From DATJSJ01 sp035504175 (GTDB lineage Bacteria > Pseudomonadota > Alphaproteobacteria > Acetobacterales > Acetobacteraceae), in assembly GCA_035504175.1 (NCBI GenBank), contig DATJSJ010000181.1, forward strand, positions 1 through 22,712: a stretch of 22,712 nucleotides of DNA. The letters are read 5' to 3'. The notes beneath the pieces are model-generated. The model saw nothing but the letters and a program-made list of their open reading frames with translations, was not told where the DNA came from and searched no databases. The translations under genes were made by a program, and so were the position numbers. Shown piece after piece: positions 7,490-14,243 of this stretch (position 1 is its first letter; every line of letters begins with the position of its first letter).

Positions 7490-8253
7490 AAGCTGCGGGC
7501 CTGAGCGGCCGCCGGGTGCTCGTGACCGGGGCTGCAACCGGCATCGGCCGCGCCACGGCCGAACATCTGGTTGAGCAGGGCGCGCGCGTGTTCGGCGTCG
7601 GGCTCGACGGCGCGGCGGGCCGGGCCGCGCATGCCGGAGGGGCGCCGCAGCTGCTGTTCCGCGAGACCGACCTGACCCGCGAGGCGGAGGTGCAGGCGGC
7701 GGTCGGCGAGGCGCACGCGGCACTCGGCGGGCTCGACGGCGTGGTCAACTGCGCCGGCATCTACCCGACCGGCCAGCGGCTGGAGGCGGTCAGCGACGCC
7801 GAGTGGGACCAGGTCATCGCGGTCAACCTGACGGCGATCTTCCGCGTCTGCCGCGCGACATTGCCGCTGCTGCGCGAGAGCGGCGGCGGATCGATCGTCA
7901 ACATCGCCTCGGTGCACGCCGTCGCGACGGTTCCCGGCGCACCCGCATACGCGGCGACCAAGGCAGCCGTGGTGGGATTGTCGCGCCAGATGGCGCTCGA
8001 CTACGCGGTCGATTCCATCCGGGTGAATTCGGTGCTGGTGGGTTCCGTCGCGACGCGGATGACGCTCGACGGGCTCAAGGCCGCGGGCGGCGCGGAGGCG
8101 ATCGGGCTGACGTTCAAGCGGAACGCCGTGGCCCGCATCGCCGACGCGGGCGAGATCGCGAACGTCATCGCATTCCTGCTGTCGGATGCCGCCTCGTTCG
8201 TCACCGGCTCGGCGTTGCTGGCGGATGGCGGGCTGACTGCCCGGCTGTTGTGA
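7486..8253 (+). CDS. Short-chain dehydrogenase/reductase (classical SDR)
   Basis: This 255-residue NAD(P)-dependent oxidoreductase is of the classical SDR type. The cofactor motif TGAATGIG is at residues 14-21 and the NCAG motif at 88-91. The catalytic set is N114, S142, Y155 and K159 (the YxxxK in AYAATKAA), followed by the RVNSVLVGSV segment. The C-terminus keeps the typical FVTGSALLADGG. An aspartate-rich region after beta-2 (GLDGAAG) suggests NAD preference, weakly. ATG 7486 overlaps the ATPase stop by four bases, so it belongs to the importer operon. It most plausibly oxidises the imported sugar or polyol, or an intermediate. The substrate cannot be fixed from sequence. It ends 68 bases from the stop of the convergent GntR-type regulator. 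Confidence 0.93.
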   Translation: MKAAGLSGRRVLVTGAATGIGRATAEHLVEQGARVFGVGLDGAAGRAAHAGGAPQLLFRETDLTREAEVQAAVGEAHAALGGLDGVVNCAGIYPTGQRLEAVSDAEWDQVIAVNLTAIFRVCRATLPLLRESGGGSIVNIASVHAVATVPGAPAYAATKAAVVGLSRQMALDYAVDSIRVNSVLVGSVATRMTLDGLKAAGGAEAIGLTFKRNAVARIADAGEIANVIAFLLSDAASFVTGSALLADGGLTARLL

Positions 8254-8289
8254 ACAGGGCGGGACGACGCGGCAGACAGCGGCCTGTTC
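8252..8289. terminator. Weak inverted repeat between convergent genes
   Basis: GAACAGG (8252-8258) and CCTGTTC (8283-8289) form a perfect 7-bp stem with a 24-base loop, in the 68 bases between the dehydrogenase stop and the stop of the convergent regulator. There is no clear T-tract. It may act as a bidirectional transcript end, but the large loop makes this uncertain. Confidence 0.25.
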
Positions 8290-8321
8290 TGCGCACGCGG
8301 AGGATGGTGTAGGGGCGAGGT

Positions 8322-9089
8322 TCAGTTCTCGTCGAGTCCTCGGGAAAACGCGTGGAGTACGGCGTCGAGGTGATTGCGCATGGCCTTGCGTGCGGCGACG
8401 CCATCGCCGGCGGCGATCGCATCGAAGATGCGCCGGTGCTCGGCGGCAGTCATCTGAAGCCGCTCGGGGCCCATCAGCAATTCCTCGAACTTGCTGAAAG
8501 TGGGCTTGCATACGTAGTCCCAGAGATCGGCGATGATCAGCGTGAAGGCGGCATTGCCGCCGGCGCGGGCGATCGCGACATGAAAGTCGCGGTCGCCGTT
8601 CCGGTATTCCGGTGCGCTCACCGACCTTGCTCTGGCCTGAACCGCCAGCGCCTGCCGCAGCCGCTCGAGGTCGAGCTTGCTCCGGTTGCGCGCGGCAAGC
8701 TCGGCCGTCTTGACCTCGACGTGTCGCCGCGCCTGCATCAACTGGATCGGCCCGATATCCGCCTCGCCGGGATCCGCGCGGGCGCCGACGCGATCCGACC
8801 GCGGTGTCGCCTGAAGGATCTGCACGCCGTGACCGACGCGGATCGACACCTTGCCGCTGACCTCGAGCGCAATCAGCGCCTCCCGCACCGATGTCCGGCT
8901 GACGCCGAGTTGCTGCGCCAGGTCGCGCTCCGGCGGAAGCAGGGAACCGACGGGAAACTGACCCCGGTCGATGCGCTCGCCGATGAGACTTGCGATCTGA
9001 CGGTAGAGCCGCCCCGGCTCGACCTGAGGCAGGCGCAACTGGCGCGTCACTTTGTCCCGCGCGGCCGGTCGCGTTTCGGAATTTGCCAT
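8322..9089 (-). CDS. GntR-family (FadR/FCD subfamily) transcriptional regulator, UxuR/ExuR-like
   Basis: This regulator is about 255 residues long. The N-terminal winged helix includes RLYRQIASLIGERIDRGQ, then LPPERDLAQQLGVSRTSVRE and ALIALEVSGKVSIRVGHGV, wording close to hexuronate regulators of the UxuR/ExuR group. The C-terminal all-helical FCD domain keeps likely metal/ligand residues in DRDFHVAIAR, TAAEHRRIFDAI and MRNHLDAVL. I chose ATG 9089 because GGAG precedes it at good spacing; upstream ATGs would add up to 28 residues of unconvincing sequence. It is divergent from the enolase-superfamily/importer operon beginning at 9297, and a FadR-like site lies on that operon's predicted promoter. 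It probably represses the operon until an uronate- or aldonate-like inducer appears, as inference from similarity and context. Confidence 0.92.
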   Translation of the reverse strand: MANSETRPAARDKVTRQLRLPQVEPGRLYRQIASLIGERIDRGQFPVGSLLPPERDLAQQLGVSRTSVREALIALEVSGKVSIRVGHGVQILQATPRSDRVGARADPGEADIGPIQLMQARRHVEVKTAELAARNRSKLDLERLRQALAVQARARSVSAPEYRNGDRDFHVAIARAGGNAAFTLIIADLWDYVCKPTFSKFEELLMGPERLQMTAAEHRRIFDAIAAGDGVAARKAMRNHLDAVLHAFSRGLDEN

Positions 9090-9144
9090 CGGGCTCCGCA
9101 CGTAACGGTGCTGCATCACCTTCGCGAAAGCACGGCAGAGTGAG

Positions 9145-9156
9145 GCTTCCGGAAGC
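9145..9156. promoter_or_regulatory. Perfect 12-base palindrome upstream of promoter
   Basis: GCTTCCGGAAGC is a perfect palindrome ending four bases before the TTGACA box at 9161. Its position just upstream of a -35 element would suit an activator or a second operator. A shorter perfect palindrome, TTCGCGAA, lies at 9121-9128. No binding protein can be assigned. Confidence 0.3.
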
Positions 9157-9160
9157 GAAC

Positions 9161-9189
9161 TTGACATGACCACAGCCGCAACCTACAAG
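9161..9189 (+). promoter_or_regulatory. Predicted sigma70-type promoter of the second importer operon
   Basis: A consensus -35 box TTGACA (9161-9166) is followed after 17 bases by TACAAG (9184-9189; four of six consensus bases). Transcription would begin near 9196, about 100 bases before the ATG at 9297 and on top of the candidate GntR operator at 9195-9205. Confidence 0.55.
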
Positions 9190-9194
9190 TCAAT

Positions 9195-9205
9195 TGGTTG
9201 GACCA
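9195..9205. promoter_or_regulatory. Candidate FadR/GntR (FCD) operator
   Basis: TGGTTGGACCA is a TGGT-N3-ACCA inverted repeat, fitting the general FCD-regulator pattern TNGT-N3-ACNA and close to the E. coli FadR core (from memory). The flanks extend the symmetry to ATTGGT/ACCATT with one mismatch. It covers the predicted +1 of the operon divergent from the FCD regulator gene, a classic repression position. Confidence 0.6.
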
Positions 9206-9296
9206 TTGGGCCGTTCCGGCAGCGTCCCTTGGGCGCCGGGGTTGCGGGCGATGCGACTCGGCGCGCGCCCGGCAAGAAGAGCAGGGCTGCGTCGCG

Positions 9297-10412
9297 ATGC
9301 ACATCAAATCGGTCGAACCGTTCATTCTGCACCCGCCGGTGAATGCGGAGGCGATCTCGGACTCGACCCACACGGTGACGCATTGGGGCGTCGTCGGTGC
9401 GCGAATCACCACCGATGACGGCCTGCAGGGTTATGGGTTCACCGGCACGCACGCGCATCTGCCGTCCGACCGTCTCATTGCCGGGTGCATCGCCGGGTGC
9501 TACGCGCCGCTTCTGGTCGGCGAGGACGCACGCGACGGCGCCCGACTGTGGCAGAAACTCGCGACCTATCCGCCGCTGCGCTGGGTCGGTCGCGCGGGAA
9601 TCACGCATCTTGGCCTGGCGGCAATCGATATCGCGCTGTGGGACCTGCGTGCGAAGGCCGCGGGACTGCCGTTGTGGAAGTTGCTCGGCGGCGCGCCGAA
9701 GGAGAAGCTCGAGGCCTACAACACGGATATCGGCTGGCTCTCGATCGCGAAAGACGCCCTCGTCGCGAAAAGCCGTCATGCGATCGAGCACGATGGTTTC
9801 AGGCGCCTCAAGCTCAAGGTCGGGCATGATGATCCGATGATCGACATCGACCGGCTCGAAGCGGTGCGCCGGGCGGTCGGGCCGCGGATCACGATCGCGA
9901 TCGACGCCAACGGCCGGTGGGATCTGCCGACATGCATGCGGTTTTGCGCCCGCGCCGCACACCTCGACATCTTTTGGTTCGAGGAGCCGATGTGGTTCGA
10001 CGATGTCGACTCGCATGCGGCCCTGGCGCGCGCCAGTGCGATCCCGTTGGCGCTCGGCGAGCAACTCTACAGTGCGGACGCCTTCAACACGTTCATGCAG
10101 GCCGGTGCCGTCCACTACGTCCAGCCCGACGTCACGAGGCTGGCCGGAATCACCGAGTACATCCGGGTCGCCGAGGCGGCTCACGCGCGCCGGCTGCCGG
10201 TCGTCGCCCATATCGGAGACATGGGTCAGGTGCACGTGCACCTGTCGTACTGGCATCCCGGAACCCCGATGCTCGAATACATTCCCTGGATCAAGGATTG
10301 CTTCGTGGAGCCGATCCGCGTGCAGGACGGCTGCTACGTCCGTCCGGACATGCCGGGCGCCGGATGTACGCTCACCGAGGCGGCGATTTCCGCTTACGCG
10401 CAGTCCTGCTGA
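9297..10412 (+). CDS. Enolase-superfamily (mandelate racemase subgroup) sugar-acid dehydratase-like enzyme
   Basis: This 371-residue cytoplasmic enzyme has an N-terminal capping domain and a TIM-like barrel. The visible catalytic set is K172-x-K174 in RLKLKVG, metal ligands D203 (IDANGRW), E229 (FEEP) and E255 (ALGEQ), and a D278/H305 pair (VQPDVT and PVVAHIGD). This full KxK plus His/Asp set defines the mandelate racemase subgroup, which includes many acid-sugar dehydratases. Mg2+-assisted abstraction of the proton alpha to a carboxylate is expected. The substrate is unresolved; an aldonic or uronic-derived acid is favoured by its pairing with a sugar importer and a UxuR-like regulator. The frame is open from 9198, but I chose ATG 9297, where homology-like sequence begins. 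Its stop overlaps the permease start (TGATG), indicating coupling. Confidence 0.9.
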   Translation: MHIKSVEPFILHPPVNAEAISDSTHTVTHWGVVGARITTDDGLQGYGFTGTHAHLPSDRLIAGCIAGCYAPLLVGEDARDGARLWQKLATYPPLRWVGRAGITHLGLAAIDIALWDLRAKAAGLPLWKLLGGAPKEKLEAYNTDIGWLSIAKDALVAKSRHAIEHDGFRRLKLKVGHDDPMIDIDRLEAVRRAVGPRITIAIDANGRWDLPTCMRFCARAAHLDIFWFEEPMWFDDVDSHAALARASAIPLALGEQLYSADAFNTFMQAGAVHYVQPDVTRLAGITEYIRVAEAAHARRLPVVAHIGDMGQVHVHLSYWHPGTPMLEYIPWIKDCFVEPIRVQDGCYVRPDMPGAGCTLTEAAISAYAQSC

Positions 10413-11425
10413 TGCGGGACGCGCCCGGCACGGGGCTCGAGGACGGTGGCCCGATCGGCCGCAGGCGCAGATGGCGTCGGATGGCGGGCTTCGATGAGCT
10501 CGGCATTCTGCTGGCGCTGGTGCTGTTCTTCATCGTCGGCGCGCTGAGCAGTCCCTATTTCCTGACCGGCAACAACCTCGCGGGCATTCTTCAGAACATC
10601 ACCTTCCTCGGCTTTCTGACGATCGGGGTCGGGCTGGCTTTGATGGCCGGTGAGATCGACATCTCCGTCGGCTCCACGTTCGGCCTCGCGGCGGTCGTCA
10701 CCGCCTTGACACTCCGAGCCGGCTCCTCCGTCGCATTGGCCGTGCTGGCCGGCCTGCTGGTCGGCGTCGCCTGCGGGTTCGTCAACGGCATCGTCGCGCA
10801 AGTGATCAAGGTTCCGGTCGTCGTGGTGACGCTGGCGACGCTGGGCATCTACCGCGCCGTCGCGCTCGGGCTGGCCAATGGCTCCCCGGTCGGCGGACTG
10901 CCGAACAGCGCATTCTTCTTCGACTGGTTCGGCCAGGGGGCCGTGGCCGACATCTCCTATATCACCATCCTCTTTCTGCTGGTGGCGCTTGTCGCGGAAA
11001 TCGTGTTGCGCTGGACGACCACCGGTTTTCGCCTGCTGGCAATCGGCAGCAATCCGCAGGCCGCCCATCTGGTCGGGTTTCATGTCGAGCGCACGCGCGT
11101 GCTGCTGCTCGCCGTTTCCGGGTTTGTCGCCGCTCTGTCGGGCGTGTGCTCGGTCGCCTATCTCGATACCGCCAGCCCGACCGGGGGAACCGGCTACGAA
11201 CTCAGCGCGCTCGCGGCGGTGATCATCGGCGGAGTCAAGCTGACCGGTGGCCGCGGATCGATTCTCGGCGTGCTGCTGGGCCTCGGCGTCATCGGGATCT
11301 TTCAGAATCTCATCGTGCTCTGGGGCGTCTCGCCGAACTGGACGCAGGGCGTCTCCGGATTGACCCTGGTTGCCGCGATGACGCTGACCTGGCTGACGAG
11401 CAGCCGCCGCGGCGCGGCGGAGTAA
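10412..11425 (+). CDS. CUT2-type sugar ABC transporter permease (RbsC-like), system 2
   Basis: This 337-residue inner-membrane protein has a basic N-terminus (RRRRWRR) and then about eight to ten hydrophobic segments. Family marks are FLTIGVGLALMAGEIDISVG, the GFRLLAIGSNPQAAHLVGFH loop that couples to the ATPase, and AVIIGGVKLTGGRGSILGVL near the end. The first ATG (10412) overlaps the dehydratase stop as TGATG; an ATG at 10481 (residue 24) just precedes the first membrane segment and is the alternative. As in system 1, only one permease gene is present, so a homodimer is expected. It is clearly a different protein from the system 1 permease, not a recent duplicate. It lies 47 bases upstream of the binding-protein gene. 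Confidence 0.93.
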   Translation: MRDAPGTGLEDGGPIGRRRRWRRMAGFDELGILLALVLFFIVGALSSPYFLTGNNLAGILQNITFLGFLTIGVGLALMAGEIDISVGSTFGLAAVVTALTLRAGSSVALAVLAGLLVGVACGFVNGIVAQVIKVPVVVVTLATLGIYRAVALGLANGSPVGGLPNSAFFFDWFGQGAVADISYITILFLLVALVAEIVLRWTTTGFRLLAIGSNPQAAHLVGFHVERTRVLLLAVSGFVAALSGVCSVAYLDTASPTGGTGYELSALAAVIIGGVKLTGGRGSILGVLLGLGVIGIFQNLIVLWGVSPNWTQGVSGLTLVAAMTLTWLTSSRRGAAE

Positions 11426-11472
11426 GAAAGCTGGACCGGATGCACCGGTCGCAACCCGAAGGGAGGAAGCAT

Positions 11473-12498
11473 ATGACGAAGCAGGGAACTCTTGACCGGC
11501 GGCTGTTCGGCAAGCTGATGATGCTTGCCGGAACCGCCGGCGTCGCCGTCGGCGGCGCGACGCGCGCCGGTGCGGCGGAGGAACCCGAGTGGAAGAGCTG
11601 GGTCCAAAGCTACTACAAGAAGCCGATCAAGATGGCGGTCTCGTGCGCCGGCACGAGCAACCCCTATTTCGCGCCGACCAAGGCGGGAGCCGAGGACGCG
11701 GGTGCACAACTTGGGATCGACGTGCTGTGGACCGGTGTGCCGACCGGTAACACCGTCAATCAGATCTCGCAGTTCGAGCAACTGATCAACACCGGCTACG
11801 AAGCGGTCGTCGTCATCTCCTTCGAGCCCGATGCCTGGATCGCTCCGATCAAGAGGGCGATTGCCAAGGGCGTGCTGATCGTGACGTCCAACAACGATTC
11901 GCCGAAGAGCGGCCGGGAGCTCTATTTCGGCCAGGACCTCGTGGGGGCCGCGATCGTTCAGGGCAAACTGCTGGCGAAGCTGGCCGGCGGAAAAGGCAAG
12001 GTCGCGATGACCAATTGCGCCCCGGGCTCCCTCGCACTCGACCAGCGCCTGCAGGGGGCCAGGCAGGGCGCGACGGAGGGCGGCCTCGACTATGTCGGCG
12101 TCTACAACACCAACCCTGCCGACATGGCCAGCGAGATTTCCACGATGGAGGATATCCTGCGGGCGCACCCGGATCTCGCGGCGATGATGCCGCTGTGCGG
12201 CCCCGACACCGCGGCAGCCGGTCTCGTCCGTAAGAAGCAGGGAGGCAAATATCCCGTCGTCGGCACCGATCTGCTCTACCAGACGCTGGAACTGATCAAG
12301 GCCGGATATGTCGATGCGACGGTCGGCCAGCAACCCTATCTGCAGGGTTACCTGCCGATCATGTATGCCTATCAGCGCGTCGTGCTGGGCGCGCCGAGAC
12401 TGAACCTGCCGGGCGGCAACTACTACCTGGCAAACGAGATCGTGACCAAGGACAACGTCGACCAGTATCTGATCCGCGAGTCGCGATTCCGCGGATGA
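11473..12498 (+). CDS. Periplasmic sugar-binding protein of ABC importer, system 2, with Tat-like signal
   Basis: This 341-residue solute-binding protein begins with a twin-arginine-like motif (DRRLFGKLM, arginines 9-10) before a mild hydrophobic stretch and a probable cleavage near TRAGAAEE. That suggests Tat rather than Sec export, unlike the system 1 protein. The mature part has the type-1 periplasmic fold: IKMAVSCAGTSNPYFAPTKA as first strand-helix, QFEQLINTGYEAVVVISFEP, and a second lobe with KGKVAMTNCAPGSLALDQRL, MMPLCGPDTAAAGLV and PVVGTDLLYQTLELIKAGY. A monosaccharide or sugar acid is the likely ligand. ATG 11473 follows GGGAGG (11461-11466) with ideal spacing. The stop overlaps the ATPase start as ATGA. 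Unlike system 1, no hairpin separates the two genes. Confidence 0.92.
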   Translation: MTKQGTLDRRLFGKLMMLAGTAGVAVGGATRAGAAEEPEWKSWVQSYYKKPIKMAVSCAGTSNPYFAPTKAGAEDAGAQLGIDVLWTGVPTGNTVNQISQFEQLINTGYEAVVVISFEPDAWIAPIKRAIAKGVLIVTSNNDSPKSGRELYFGQDLVGAAIVQGKLLAKLAGGKGKVAMTNCAPGSLALDQRLQGARQGATEGGLDYVGVYNTNPADMASEISTMEDILRAHPDLAAMMPLCGPDTAAAGLVRKKQGGKYPVVGTDLLYQTLELIKAGYVDATVGQQPYLQGYLPIMYAYQRVVLGAPRLNLPGGNYYLANEIVTKDNVDQYLIRESRFRG

Positions 12499-13988
12499 CG
12501 TCCCAACCGGGAGAGGCGCTGCTGCGCGCGGCCGGGATCTGCAAGCACTTCGCCGGCGTGCGCGCGCTGGTGGATGTCTCTCTCGAACTTTTCCCCGGCG
12601 AGGTGCATGGATTGCTCGGCGCCAATGGCGCCGGCAAGTCGACGCTGATCAACGTACTCGACGGCGCGGTGCGGCCGGACTCCGGTTCACTGCGAGTCTC
12701 CGGTCGGGAAATAGCGCTCGGATCGCTGTCGGCATCGCGCAGCGCCGGCCTGGCGGTCGTGCATCAGGAACTCATGCTGTTTCCTGATCGCTCGGTCGAG
12801 GAGAATGTCATCGCCGGCATCCTCCCGGAGGGCGCGTTCCGGTTCCTCAGCCCGCGAGCCCGCCGGCGCAAGGCGGAGACGGCGTTGCAGCGGCTGGGCG
12901 CTTTCCTCGATGTCCGGGCGCGCGTCGACGCGTTGCCGCTTGCCCATCGCCAGATGGTCGAGATCGCGCGCGCCCTTTGCCGGGGTGGGTCGATCCTGAT
13001 TCTCGATGAGCCGACATCGGCGCTGTCGCGGCCGGAGGCGCGCGGCCTGTTCGACGCCATTCGCGGGATCGTGGCCGGCGAAGCAGCCGTCATCTTCGTC
13101 TCGCACCGTCTCGATGAGGTCTTCGAGATAACCGACACCCTGACGGTGCTGCGCGACGGTCGGGTGGAGGGACGCTGGCGAACCGCCGATGCCGACATCG
13201 CGACGATCACCCGCGCGATGGTCGGCGATCTGGCGGACGAACGACCTCCGGAACGGATCGCCGCAAGCGAAGCGCGCACCGCCATCTCGATCAGGGGATC
13301 GGCTGCCGGCCTGCCTCCGGTCGACTTCGCCATTGGCGCGGGGGAAGTCGTCGGCCTGGCCGGGCTCGAGGGCTCCGGTGTATCCACCCTCGTGCAAATG
13401 CTCGGGGGCGTCGTCCCGGTCAACGGTCGCGTCGAGGTCGGCGGACAGCCGGTCAGGTTCCGTCATCCCAGCCAGGCAATCCGCCAAGGCATCATCTACC
13501 TGCCGCCCGACCGCAAGAAGGGTGGGCTTTGGCTCGAGCACGACGCAGTTTTCAATATCGGGGCGGCCCTGGTCGAGAAGACGCCGATCGGATGGCTGCG
13601 CCGCAAGAGCCTGGCGAAGTCCGCGGCCAGCGGGCTGGCCCAGGTCGGTGTCCGCGCCGATGCGCTGTTCGAACCCGTCCGCCGCCTCTCCGGCGGGAAC
13701 CAGCAGCGCGTGTTGCTGGGCCGCTTGCTGCAGGCGGGTCCGCGTGTGCTGTTGCTCAACGATTTCACCCGTGGCGTCGACGTCCGGGCGAAAGCCTCCA
13801 TCCACCGCGTCGTCCGGGATCTCGCGGCATCCGGGTTGGCCGTCTGCATCACCTCCTCCGATCTCGAGGAGCTTCTTGGCGTCGCCGATCGCATCGTGTG
13901 CATGCGTGCCGGGCGCATCGTGGCCGACGGTCTGCGCGGCCAGTTCGACAAACTCAGTCTGCTCGCAACGGTCTCCACGGCGTCGTAG
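12495..13988 (+). CDS. CUT2-type sugar ABC transporter ATP-binding protein (RbsA-like), system 2, with altered second Walker B
   Basis: This 497-residue two-domain ATPase overlaps the binding-protein stop by four bases. Domain 1 looks functional: Walker A GANGAGKST (42-50), Walker B LILDEPTSAL (168-177) and switch histidine H204, but its signature is degenerate (LPLAHRQ), as is usual in this family. Domain 2 keeps the signature LSGGNQQ (398-404), but its Walker A reads GLEGSGVST (290-298) and its Walker B reads LLLNDFTRGVD (419-429), with N422-D423-F424 where the family has Asp-Glu-Pro. One composite ATP site (domain 1 Walker motifs plus domain 2 signature) should stay active, while the other may bind but not hydrolyse ATP. 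The rest of the frame is intact, so this is not a pseudogene. It is last in its operon. Confidence 0.93.
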   Translation: MTSQPGEALLRAAGICKHFAGVRALVDVSLELFPGEVHGLLGANGAGKSTLINVLDGAVRPDSGSLRVSGREIALGSLSASRSAGLAVVHQELMLFPDRSVEENVIAGILPEGAFRFLSPRARRRKAETALQRLGAFLDVRARVDALPLAHRQMVEIARALCRGGSILILDEPTSALSRPEARGLFDAIRGIVAGEAAVIFVSHRLDEVFEITDTLTVLRDGRVEGRWRTADADIATITRAMVGDLADERPPERIAASEARTAISIRGSAAGLPPVDFAIGAGEVVGLAGLEGSGVSTLVQMLGGVVPVNGRVEVGGQPVRFRHPSQAIRQGIIYLPPDRKKGGLWLEHDAVFNIGAALVEKTPIGWLRRKSLAKSAASGLAQVGVRADALFEPVRRLSGGNQQRVLLGRLLQAGPRVLLLNDFTRGVDVRAKASIHRVVRDLAASGLAVCITSSDLEELLGVADRIVCMRAGRIVADGLRGQFDKLSLLATVSTAS

Positions 13989-14187
13989 TGCCGGCTTGCA
14001 CCGAACGCTGACACATCGCAGTTCGCCGAGCATCCGAGTCACGCGGCGAAGCATGGCCGCGACGCGACTCACGCTTTACTGCGGTCGGAGACTGGTGGCT
14101 CGATCGACATTGACGAGGCCCCGACTGCCCCGAACGCGCGTGTCCGAGCCACGACGGGGGGAACAAGGGTACTGACGGCGGCCGCTT

Positions 14188-14209
14188 CGCCGGTGCGGTC
14201 GGCCCGGCG
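14188..14209. terminator. GC-rich hairpin between convergent ATPase and porin genes
   Basis: CGCCGG (14188-14193) pairs with CCGGCG (14204-14209) around a 10-base loop, in the 255-base gap between the ATPase gene (plus) and the porin gene (minus). No T-run follows on either strand, so a bidirectional terminator role is only possible. The rest of the gap shows no gene. Confidence 0.3.
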
Positions 14210-14243
14210 CCTTGATCACACCGACGGCAACGGGCTCCGCGCT

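Noticed and set aside
11742..11752. ACCGGTAACA-like match to the LacI operator half-site
   Set aside because: It lies inside the unit 2 binding-protein gene and encodes conserved Thr-Gly-Asn residues; no opposing half-site completes the dyad.
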